Source: Amycolatopsis coloradensis
Lineage (GTDB): Bacteria; Actinomycetota; Actinomycetes; Mycobacteriales; Pseudonocardiaceae
Length of the DNA stretch: 64,000 nt
Direction: 5' to 3'
NCBI RefSeq assembly: GCF_037997115.1
Contig: NZ_CP150484.1
Location: forward strand, 6,125,126-6,189,125
A program made the translations under genes and the position numbers. Below, piece by piece: positions 34,158 through 41,496 of the stretch (its first letter is position 1; each line of letters starts with the position of its first letter). The notes beneath the pieces are model-generated. The model was not told where the DNA came from, did no database searches, and saw nothing but the letters and a program-made list of their open reading frames with translations.

Positions 34158-34355
34158 GTGGGGCGGCGTGAGCTCACCGCTGCGCTGGCCGCGGCCGGCG
34201 CTGGGGACGATGAGGAGCTGGTGGCGACGGCGCTGAAGGTGCTGGAGCTGACCGATCCCGACGGGGCCCAGGCGGGTAAGTACCGGGTCTTGTTGCATGG
34301 CAACAAGGGTGTGCAGGTGGGTGACCACAACACCCAGACCAACACGTTCCACTGA
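34158..34355 (+). CDS. Small protein with C-terminal RHIM-like amyloid motif
   Basis: The 65-aa product has an N-terminal helical part (ELTAALAAAGAGDDEELVATALKVLEL) and ends in GVQVGDHNTQTNTFH (residues 51-65). The core V-Q-V-G-D-x-N is the hallmark of RHIM-type and bacterial amyloid signalling motifs. The next gene carries the same motif (GVQAGDNNIQHNY) at its N-terminus. A GTG at 34158 starts the frame; in-frame coding sense may extend slightly upstream without a start codon. Eleven bases separate it from the NB-ARC gene. I infer a signalling partner or inhibitor rather than an enzyme, because no effector domain fits in this length. Confidence 0.6.
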   Translation: MGRRELTAALAAAGAGDDEELVATALKVLELTDPDGAQAGKYRVLLHGNKGVQVGDHNTQTNTFH

Positions 34356-34366
34356 CCCGGCCCTCG

Positions 34367-35983
34367 ATGCCCACCCACCAGTCGTCCCCGCATCCGGAAC
34401 CTCCCGATCCCGTCGGCTTGGTGCCGCCTGTGCATGCGGTGGACAACAGCCGGGGCGTGCAGGCCGGCGACAACAATATCCAGCACAACTACACCACCGT
34501 CACGCACGCTCCGCTGCCCGCGATCGAGTCGGTGCCCGCGGTGCCGAGCCTGTCCCGGATCCCTCTCGACACAGCCCTGTTCGTGGGCCGCTCCGATGAA
34601 CTGGACCAGCTCGACGAAGTGCTGAACGAATCCGGGCGAGCGACAGTAGTCGCGGTGCACGGTCTGGGCGGGGCGGGCAAGAGCACCCTGGCGGCCCGGT
34701 TCGCACACCAGCATGCAGGCCGTTTCGGATTTCGGTGGTGGATCACCGCGGATTCCCCTACCGCGATCGACACCGGCCTCGCCGAACTCGCCGAAACCCT
34801 CCAGCCCGCCACCAGAGAACTTCCCGTGGAGCAGCGCAGTGCACTGGGGGTGCGGTGGCTGGCAACCCATGAGGACTGGCTGCTGGTGCTGGACAATGTG
34901 ACCAGTCCGCAGGATGTGGCGGGGTTGCTGGGGCGGGTGCGGACGGGCACGGTGGTGATCACCAGTCGTCAGCGCTCGGGGTGGCGGGCGGTGGAGACGG
35001 TGCCGCTGGACGTGCTCACCGACGACGAAGCGGTGCGGTTACTGGCACGGATCGTGCGCTCGGAATGGCCCGAAGCGGACCTGACCGGCGCGGACCAGTT
35101 GTGTGGCGAACTGGGGTGTCTGCCACTGGCGGTCGAGCAAGCGGGCGCCTATCTGGCGCAGACCCGGACCAGCCCGGCCGCCTATCTTGACTTGCTGGCG
35201 CGGTTTCCGGTCCGGATGTTCACCGCGACGGCGGAGGGCGGTGACGCGCAGCGGACGATGGCGAGGGTCTGGCACGTCACCCTCGACCACCTGACCGACA
35301 CCCCAGCCGCGGGGCAGGTGCTGCGGCAGCTGGCCTGGTACGCCCCGGACGGCATCCCCCGGAACCTGCTGGCCGGCGTCGTCGAGGAACCGGAGCTGTC
35401 CGAGGCGCTGGGCCGCCTGGCCGCCTACAGCATGATCACCCTGACCGCCGATACCGTGGCCGTGCATCGCGTGGTTCAGGCGGTTACCCGCACACCCGAC
35501 CCGGCCGACCCGCACCGGCAGCCCGCCGACATCGCCACCGCCCGCGACAGCACCGCGACCCTTCTCGCCTCCACCATCGACGGCCTGGATCCACTCACCC
35601 CCGCGGACTGGCCTGCCTATCGGACGGTCCTGCCCCACGCACGGGCTCTGCTGGAACGCACCACCCCTGACACCGACACTACGCAGACCAGCTTCCTGCT
35701 CAACGAGCTGGGTCGCTACCTTGCAGGGCAGGGCGATGTCGGCACCGCCATTGGCTACGACACCCGCGCCTGCGACAGCTTCCAACGCCTCAACGGCCCC
35801 GACCACCCCGACACACTGAGCTCACTCAACAACCTGGCGGCCGCCTACGACTCGGCGGGTGAGCTGGCCCAGGCGATCCCCTTGTACAAGGCCACCCTCA
35901 TCGACAGCGAGCGAGTGCTAGGCCCCGACCACCCGATAACCAGGACCATCCGATCGAACCTCGATAGGGCGCGATCGACCTGA
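34367..35983 (+). CDS. NB-ARC/TPR STAND protein with N-terminal RHIM-like motif
   Basis: The 538-aa protein has a flexible N-terminus with SRGVQAGDNNIQHNYTTV (about 28-45). An NB-ARC ATPase follows: Walker A GLGGAGKST at 99-107, Walker B WLLVLDNV at 171-178, ITSRQRSGW, and GCLPLAVEQAGAY near 249-261. It ends with a winged-helix-like region and only one or two clear tetratricopeptide repeats (NGPDHPDTLSSLNNLAAAYDSAGEL). Family members often have many more repeats, so the sensor part is short. STAND proteins oligomerise on stimulus; here the amyloid motif would template the partner encoded just upstream. Confidence 0.85.
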   Translation: MPTHQSSPHPEPPDPVGLVPPVHAVDNSRGVQAGDNNIQHNYTTVTHAPLPAIESVPAVPSLSRIPLDTALFVGRSDELDQLDEVLNESGRATVVAVHGLGGAGKSTLAARFAHQHAGRFGFRWWITADSPTAIDTGLAELAETLQPATRELPVEQRSALGVRWLATHEDWLLVLDNVTSPQDVAGLLGRVRTGTVVITSRQRSGWRAVETVPLDVLTDDEAVRLLARIVRSEWPEADLTGADQLCGELGCLPLAVEQAGAYLAQTRTSPAAYLDLLARFPVRMFTATAEGGDAQRTMARVWHVTLDHLTDTPAAGQVLRQLAWYAPDGIPRNLLAGVVEEPELSEALGRLAAYSMITLTADTVAVHRVVQAVTRTPDPADPHRQPADIATARDSTATLLASTIDGLDPLTPADWPAYRTVLPHARALLERTTPDTDTTQTSFLLNELGRYLAGQGDVGTAIGYDTRACDSFQRLNGPDHPDTLSSLNNLAAAYDSAGELAQAIPLYKATLIDSERVLGPDHPITRTIRSNLDRARST

Positions 35984-36030
35984 CCGACACCGCGCGTCGT
36001 TCCGCAAGCCGCCGGTCGTGGTGCCACGTC

Positions 36031-36053
36031 CGCTCATCGGCATGAGCGCGCCT
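36031..36053. repeat. REP-like palindrome, copy 2
   Basis: These 23 bases (CGCTCATCGGCATGAGCG plus five more) are identical to 4003-4025. The copy lies 47 bp after the stop of the NB-ARC gene and before the convergent end of the WXG-like gene. It is the only full second copy I see in the window. Confidence 0.6.
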
Positions 36054-36098
36054 TCGCGCAGGCGCCCGGCAGCGGCAGACGAGTGCGTTCACCCTCGT

Positions 36099-36689
36099 TT
36101 AGTGAAGACCAGCAACGTTTCGAACGGGGCTACCAGCACCGGGTCGAGGTCGCCACCGACCGACTTCGACCTTGGCGCACGCCTCAGCCGCGGCCTTCAC
36201 CTGGTCCCGCGCCACCTCGTGCCGCGTGCCCTTCCCGGCCATCAGCCCGCCGGGCTCCCCGAACGCGCTGCCGAGTTCCCGGCCGGCCTGTTCCATCGCC
36301 TCTTTCGCCGACGTGTCCTCCCGCTCCAGATAGTTCGCGGCGGCGATCAGGTACTCCCCCACCTCCACCACCTGGTTCGCGGTCGTATCGAGGATGCCGA
36401 CCAGATCGTCACGGACCAGGCTCCAGTTCGGCCACGACCCGGTCGTGCTGAAACCGATCCCCCTGCCCCCGTTCAGCTCCGGGCGTTCCCATGTCGAACT
36501 CGTGGAATAGACGTCGCGCACTCCGCGGGAGGCGGCGCGCAGTTCCTCCACGAGTTCGTCCGCGAACATCTTCCCCGCGTCGCGAAGGCGCTCGAACTCG
36601 ACGCTGATGTCGACGTCTCCGGGCTCTTCCGGGTGGGCTCTGGTCAGGCCCGGTTGCGCCAGACCCGGTTGCGCGCACATGACGCTCAT
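36099..36689 (-). CDS. WXG/ESX-like helical protein in the toxin locus
   Basis: The 196-aa protein is helical: ISVEFERLRDAGKMFADELVEEL, VRDDLVGILDTTANQVVEVGEYL and AANYLEREDTSAKEAMEQAG resemble the helical hairpins of WXG100-like proteins, with tryptophans in STWERP and SWPNWS. I chose the ATG at 36689 because it forms an ATGA overlap with the preceding gene. Together with that gene and the secreted toxin-like protein it forms a three-gene leftward unit. A chaperone or ESX substrate role is inferred. Confidence 0.55.
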   Translation of the reverse strand: MSVMCAQPGLAQPGLTRAHPEEPGDVDISVEFERLRDAGKMFADELVEELRAASRGVRDVYSTSSTWERPELNGGRGIGFSTTGSWPNWSLVRDDLVGILDTTANQVVEVGEYLIAAANYLEREDTSAKEAMEQAGRELGSAFGEPGGLMAGKGTRHEVARDQVKAAAEACAKVEVGRWRPRPGAGSPVRNVAGLH

Positions 36690-37081
36690 TGGGCCCGCTG
36701 GTCTCCTTTCGGGGTGTTCGACAGCCAGCACAGGCTCCCCTGAGGTGACCAATCGACTGCCTGGCAGTCGCGGATGACCCGCTCCACAGTGTCCTCGATG
36801 GACGACGTCCACGGCTCAAACCCCGTGTCGCCGATGTCTCCCACGATCATCAGGCCTTCGCGGAGCAGGTAGTCGAGCACGGTGGCGAAGAATCCCGCGA
36901 AGCGGTCGCTGTCCTCGGGGACGACCTGGATGGCGTTCCAGATCAGGGTGTCGACCGGGACCCAGTCGTCGAGCCCGTCGTCAAGGGTCGGTGCCACGGC
37001 TCGTTCGATCTCGAACAGTTCCGGGGTGGGGGCCACGGCCAGTTCGATCTCACGCAGTTCCCGCGCCCGCGCGTCATCCAT
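36686..37081 (-). CDS. Putative immunity protein
   Basis: This 131-aa acidic soluble protein starts MDDARARELREIELAVAP and includes an internal near-duplication (IELAVAPTPELFEIERAVAPT), then DRFAGFFATVLDYLLREGL. I do not recognise the family. Small acidic genes placed directly after a polymorphic toxin, here overlapping its last 8 bp, are usually cognate immunity genes, which is the basis of the call. Confidence 0.45.
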   Translation of the reverse strand: MDDARARELREIELAVAPTPELFEIERAVAPTLDDGLDDWVPVDTLIWNAIQVVPEDSDRFAGFFATVLDYLLREGLMIVGDIGDTGFEPWTSSIEDTVERVIRDCQAVDWSPQGSLCWLSNTPKGDQRAQ

Positions 37082-38378
37082 CGAGATGCACCCTCAATGC
37101 ATTCTTACCGCTTGGGAAGATGTCGATTGTCTCGCCACCCGTCTTGGACGTCTGGCGCCACTGCATCGTGGTGCCGTCTTGCAGCGTGAACACGTCGGGA
37201 ATCTTATCTCCCCGGCCCGGAAGCCGCTGCGCGCCTGCGGTCCAGTGGTCGAACAGTGTCCGCAGGTCGGCGACGGCCGACACAGTTTTGACGCCGCTGT
37301 TCTTGCCTTGGGGCAGCGCATCGAACGAAGCACGCCAATCTTTGGCACCGTTTTTCGCCGCGAGTTCGATCGCGCGCGAGACCTTGGTCGCTCGTTCTGC
37401 GGCGAGGAGCTTCTTGAGTGCGCCACCGGCCACCGGGACAGCGGCCATGCCATAGAGGGCGCGTTCGAACCCATCGAGTTCCTGCTGGGTGAACGCGTCC
37501 TTCCCTACGATTGCCTCGACCGCGCTCTTCATGCTGCCGACCCCGGGAATGAAGTCCGTCACCGTCGACAGGACCGCCGCGACGTCCGGGTTGAGCGAGC
37601 CCGACTGAGTCGGGTGGCCGAAGGCCTCGTCGAAGTCGAACTTGATGCCCTTCAGTGACAACCCACCCACCGGCATCCACGGCGTGGACGTGAACTTGTC
37701 CAGGGTCCGGTTCGCCTCGGCGAGGATCTTGCTCGCCGACTCCAGATCACGCTTGGCTCCGGCGAAATCGCGGTCGGCTTTGGCCATGCCGGCGCGGATC
37801 TGGACGGCGCTCTCGTTCAGCTGAGCTGCGGCCAGCGCGATACCGGCCGCGGTGGCTTCCAAGCCGCGGTTGTTGGCTTCCAGCGCGGCCACGTCGACGT
37901 GGATGTCCAGCTCCGGGAATGCTTTGACCTGCGCAATGGCGTCTTTGGCGATCGCGACCAGTTTGGGCAGCGACTTCACCACCACCGTCGTCGCGACCAC
38001 CGTGTCGCGCACCTGCTGCAGTGACTCGTCGAGCTGGTCGAGGGCCTGATCCACCTGGGCGGCGTCTCCGGAGTCGATAGCCTTACCGACCGTCTCCAAG
38101 GTCTGGGTGGCCTGCTCGAGCGCGTGCCCGGCGACCTGGTCGATGCCCTGGCGCAGGTGCCCGAGCACCAGGGCGCCCAGTTCGGTGCGGGCGAGCGACT
38201 TGCCCACGGCAAGCGCCGCCTTGGCCCGGTCGGCGGCCTTGCACACCGACAGCTCCGGATGCCGGTCGCAGATGCCGGCGGCCTGGGCAGGGGCGGGTAT
38301 CGCCACTAGCATCGTGACGATCGCGGCGATGAGGCCGACGATGCCCCCTCGATGCCTGGCCTGAGCACGAAAACGCAC
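37074..38378 (-). CDS. Secreted polymorphic-toxin-like protein with pre-toxin domain
   Basis: The GTG at 38378 follows AAGGAG by about 5 nt and begins a signal peptide (basic start, hydrophobic IVGLIAAIVTMLVAIP, AQA cleavage). A long coiled-coil region follows (about 60-220). Next is a segment like the pre-toxin TG domain: TDFIPGVGSMKSAVEAIVG, then LYGMAAVPVAGGALKKLL (about 265-330). The last 65 residues form a separate C-terminal domain (DVFTLQDGTTMQWRQTS, then GGETIDIFPSGK) that probably carries toxicity. Such proteins mediate contact-dependent competition. The frame is open further upstream but without coding sense. Confidence 0.7.
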   Translation of the reverse strand: MRFRAQARHRGGIVGLIAAIVTMLVAIPAPAQAAGICDRHPELSVCKAADRAKAALAVGKSLARTELGALVLGHLRQGIDQVAGHALEQATQTLETVGKAIDSGDAAQVDQALDQLDESLQQVRDTVVATTVVVKSLPKLVAIAKDAIAQVKAFPELDIHVDVAALEANNRGLEATAAGIALAAAQLNESAVQIRAGMAKADRDFAGAKRDLESASKILAEANRTLDKFTSTPWMPVGGLSLKGIKFDFDEAFGHPTQSGSLNPDVAAVLSTVTDFIPGVGSMKSAVEAIVGKDAFTQQELDGFERALYGMAAVPVAGGALKKLLAAERATKVSRAIELAAKNGAKDWRASFDALPQGKNSGVKTVSAVADLRTLFDHWTAGAQRLPGRGDKIPDVFTLQDGTTMQWRQTSKTGGETIDIFPSGKNALRVHLDG

Positions 38379-39268
38379 TGTTCTCCTTTGATTCCTGATC
38401 AGCGGAGAAGACGGTAAGACACGTCCACGGAAGCCCGGCGGCCAACTGGACGATTTGTGTCGGCGGGCACAAGTATGTAACGGAAAGCCAAGCGGCGGGC
38501 GTTGTGAATGAAATGCAACAAATCTCGCTTGAAGAGCGCTGGACCTGAGCTCGTTTCCCCGCAATGCAAGCAGTTGGAGAAGTTCCGGGCACATTCGCTG
38601 CCGGGGTTCAGGCTGCTTTCGTTGGCGAGTCTGAGACAAGAGAAGGACGACGGGAGCTGGAGGCGGGCGACCTGGCCGAGGCCGCTTCGCAAGGGCGAGT
38701 AGCCCCGGTGATCGACAACACGGACACCGCCGAATCCCTCGCCCAAGTGGGCGAGGAACCGGTGATGCTGCTCCTGATCGAGCTGTATCTGCGGATGAAC
38801 CGGCCGAACCTGGCCCTGGCCTGTGCGTCATCGCCGCCGAAGGATGGACGATCGAGCAAACCGGCCCCCTTGGACCGTGTCCGGAAGATGCTCAGCTCCG
38901 AACACGGCTGATGAGCAACATCGTCCGCGCCACCCTCCGGCGACTCCCACATTCCGGCGGACAGAACAAGGTGTCGCGTACCCGAAGTCGAAACCGGACC
39001 GACGCCGACAAGTCGTTCGAATCAGCTGTCATGTTGCTCCCTGCCGCAGGTGAGCTGCTCGACGACCTTCAGAGCTACACCTCAGCGTCAACTCGCCGCT
39101 TGCTCATTGACGGCGCGTCGCGGACTCCCACTCGAACGGCCCAGCGGGCGTGGAAGAATGGTCAATCCCAGTTTCATGGCACTAGCTAGTGCCACTTCAG
39201 TGCCGAGATCTTCGGGAAAGTGTCATCGATTTTGAGACCCTACAGACAAGTCCGATACTGGGCGTCGG
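38379..39268. other. Interval without a supportable gene
   Basis: Both strands contain only short frames of poor quality. A rightward frame from about 38700 reads PVMLLLIELYLRMNRPNLALACA, which looks helical but lacks a proper start and continuation. The region likely holds the promoter of the leftward toxin gene and debris next to the dnaE2 fragment. Confidence 0.35.
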
Positions 39269-39709
39269 CTATCGGAAGTCACGCGATGTTGTGGCGAGTC
39301 CGCGGAGGTCGAGGGGTTCGAAGTGGTCAGCGGAGAGGCTGGTGACGCCGTGGTGGAATCGGACGAACTCCGTGGGCCAGGAGTGCGGGTGAGCTGCGCA
39401 CGGTCTTGTCTCGCGGTCCCAGAGGCGTTGCGTGACGACGGTGTTGAGCATGCCGGTTTCGTCTTCGAGGTTGAGGAAGGTGATGCCGCCGGCGGTGGCG
39501 GGGCGTTGGCGGTGGGTGACGGCTCCGGCGACCGAGGTCGTGGCGCCGTTCCCCGCGCCGGTCACAGCGGCGGTGGTGAGCGCGTTGCGGCCGTTGAGAT
39601 ACTCGCGCAGGTAGTGCATGGGGTGTTCGTCCGGGGAGATGCCGATTGCCCAGAGGTCGGCGGCGGTGATCTCGAGCGCGGTCATGCCGGGTAGGGCGGG
39701 GGCGTCGAG
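39269..39709 (-). pseudogene. dnaE2: dnaE2 (error-prone DNA polymerase) C-terminal fragment
   Basis: The minus frame reads LPGMTALEITAADLWAIGISP, then DEHPMHYLREYL, THRQRPATAGGITFLNLEDETG and finally FEPLDLRGLATTSRDF. This is the end of the ImuC/DnaE2 polymerase, including its OB-fold (THRQRPATAxGxxFxxLEDExG). The part between LNTVV and VTSLSADHF is shortened and altered, and all catalytic domains are missing. It is a remnant, probably brought in with the neighbouring mobile debris. Confidence 0.8.
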
Positions 39710-39733
39710 GCCGCCGCTCTCGCAGGCGCTCTG

Positions 39734-40045
39734 ATGCTTGCTTCCATCCTCGGCATCATCGCCGGAAGCGTCCCCGCAGGAGACACGGGGAGAGCTGTCG
39801 CGGCACCCATCTCCGCGACAGCTCCGCCTGGCACCACCTGCTCGCTCGTCGAACGCATCGGACTCGGCCTGGATCGAGGCCTCCCGTTGGCCAGCAGCGG
39901 AATCCGCACTCGCTGCGACCTGGACACTTACACGTTCGCAGGGCAATTCTTCACCGCGATCTTATGGCTGATCCAGTTCGTCATCTGGGGTCTGGCAACG
40001 CTCGCCATCGCTGGCTACACCGGTCTGATCCGACGACTCTCATGA
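39734..40045 (+). CDS. Small membrane protein
   Basis: The 103-aa frame has an N-terminal signal-like segment (LASILGIIAGSVPAG) and a strongly hydrophobic C-terminal helix (FFTAILWLIQFVIWGLATLAIAGYTGLI) preceded by CDLDTYTFAGQ. The tail reminds me of small membrane proteins of actinomycete integrative elements, but I cannot name a family. The codon quality of the first 50 residues is uncertain because it lies opposite non-coding parts of the dnaE2 remnant. Confidence 0.4.
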   Translation: MLASILGIIAGSVPAGDTGRAVAAPISATAPPGTTCSLVERIGLGLDRGLPLASSGIRTRCDLDTYTFAGQFFTAILWLIQFVIWGLATLAIAGYTGLIRRLS

Positions 40046-40163
40046 CCCCTGCCAGGCCAGCGTCGACCTCGACCCGGTACATCTGCCGCGCGCACGGTCA
40101 CCCCGTCGCTCGCGGGCGCCGTAGGCTGCATTTGAACGCTCACGAGGTCTGCGCGCTACATCC

Positions 40164-40814
40164 CTACGTGTTCGGCGACCGGTCCGACTTCTGGAGGTTC
40201 AGGTATTCGACCAGCTTGGCGAGTTGGTCGGCGTAGCGCTCGACGAACTCAGGGGACTCCGGATCGATCTCTAATAGCCCCTCGATGATGCGCGGCAACG
40301 TCACGGGTGCCATCGCGGCGGCCATCACCATTACCGTCAGGCACCCCGAATCGACCCAATCCGGCAACTTCCCGGACTCCCGCAGCTGGGTAACGTGCTC
40401 CACCGTCCCATCCAAACGCCTCATCCAGGACGTATGGCCTGGGTCGCTCTGTGGGCCGTCGTACTCCAACCCTGACCAAACCAGCAGCCGCATGTCATCT
40501 CGACTGGAAAGGGCCTCCAGTACGTAGCGGTGCAACTGCTCCGACAACGGCACCCCCGGCGGCATCAACTCACTCTGTCGCCGCCCCAATCTCTCCGACA
40601 TCGCCTGATACAGGCCCTCTTTGCCCCCGAAGTAATACGAAATCAGCTGCTGGTTAACGCCGGCACGTGCCGAAATCGCAGCGATCCGCGCACCCGCGTA
40701 CCCGTGCGCCGCGAACTCCACCACAGCCGCATCCAGGATCGACCGGCGCGTGCGGTCCGCATCCCGCCGCCGCTCTTGTGGCTTCGGCGACCGGCGAGGC
40801 TTCGAATCGGTCAC
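40164..40814 (-). CDS. TetR-family transcriptional regulator
   Basis: The 216-aa protein has a basic tail and then a TetR HTH: DRTRRSILDAAVVEFAAHGYAGARIAAIS, with recognition helix AGVNQQLISYYFGGKEGLY (about 20-65). The C-terminal ligand domain is helical (PLSEQLHRYVLEAL and LPRIIEGLLEIDPES). I chose the GTG at 40814 (VTDSKPRRSPKP); the frame is open further upstream. It is divergent from the SARP gene at 41497, with a 680-bp interval between, so it may act there, but no operator was identified. Confidence 0.85.
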   Translation of the reverse strand: MTDSKPRRSPKPQERRRDADRTRRSILDAAVVEFAAHGYAGARIAAISARAGVNQQLISYYFGGKEGLYQAMSERLGRRQSELMPPGVPLSEQLHRYVLEALSSRDDMRLLVWSGLEYDGPQSDPGHTSWMRRLDGTVEHVTQLRESGKLPDWVDSGCLTVMVMAAAMAPVTLPRIIEGLLEIDPESPEFVERYADQLAKLVEYLNLQKSDRSPNT

Positions 40815-41496
40815 AACCGCGACTATACATGCGCAAAAAGACTTGCCAAATCGATCGGCGAAATAGATCAGAAGGTTGACACAGTCGGTCATTGCTCCGT
40901 CGACCACGACCAGAAACGCCACTGGCCTCGCACCGCCCATCGACGACATGCCGACGCACTCCGAACCACGAAAGATCCCCCGAACACACCGCCGTCCAGG
41001 TAACAGCCGTGAGAAGAAGCGCCTTCGCTCCGCCGACGCACATGCGAGTATATGCGCACACAACCCGTCCTTGGCCGCCTTCGCGAGAGGGCATGGTGAC
41101 AGAAGAACACGAACGAGACCGAATGCCGACCTTAATCAGAATTCACGAATTCACCGAGTGGCGTCAGCCGTACGGACAACCCGCGCGCGTCCGACAGTCC
41201 ACAGCCGGACGTGCCGCGCTGTCACAGAACCATAACCTCACGGAAACATCGATGACAGACGGGTGAAGCTGCGGATTCGACTACGCGACGGCTGCGCCGC
41301 CAGGGAAAACATTGTGATCAACGCACGTACCACGCTTTTCCGGATCCGCCAATCACTGAGGAAACCGAAGGCCGGCCACACCTTATCGGCTTCCTTGACA
41401 CAGTGATCCTTTCCACTATATTATCCAGCCACGGCATGATATGCGTGGAACACGCAAACTGCTACCCTTTATCGTGCCACTGGGGAGGATCAGTCG
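40815..41496. other. Intergenic region between tetR and the first SARP gene
   Basis: I see no gene here. The right end contains a good sigma-70-type promoter (41395-41424) for the SARP gene and about 66 nt of leader. The local composition near 41340-41500 is AT-richer than the surroundings. The left part should contain the TetR promoter. Confidence 0.5.
41395..41424 (+). promoter_or_regulatory. Sigma-70-like promoter for the SARP gene
   Basis: TTGACA at 41395-41400 is followed by TATATT at 41417-41422 (16-base spacer) or TATTAT at 41419-41424 (18-base spacer). Both match the vegetative consensus unusually well for an actinomycete. Transcription would start near 41431, about 66 nt before the GTG at 41497. 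Confidence 0.6.

Noticed and set aside
34158..34355. The 65-aa protein as an FxSxx-COOH type RiPP precursor beside a TPR protein
   Set aside because: Its C-terminus is NTFH and not F-x-S-x-x, and no radical SAM maturase is nearby; the shared RHIM-like motif explains the pair better.
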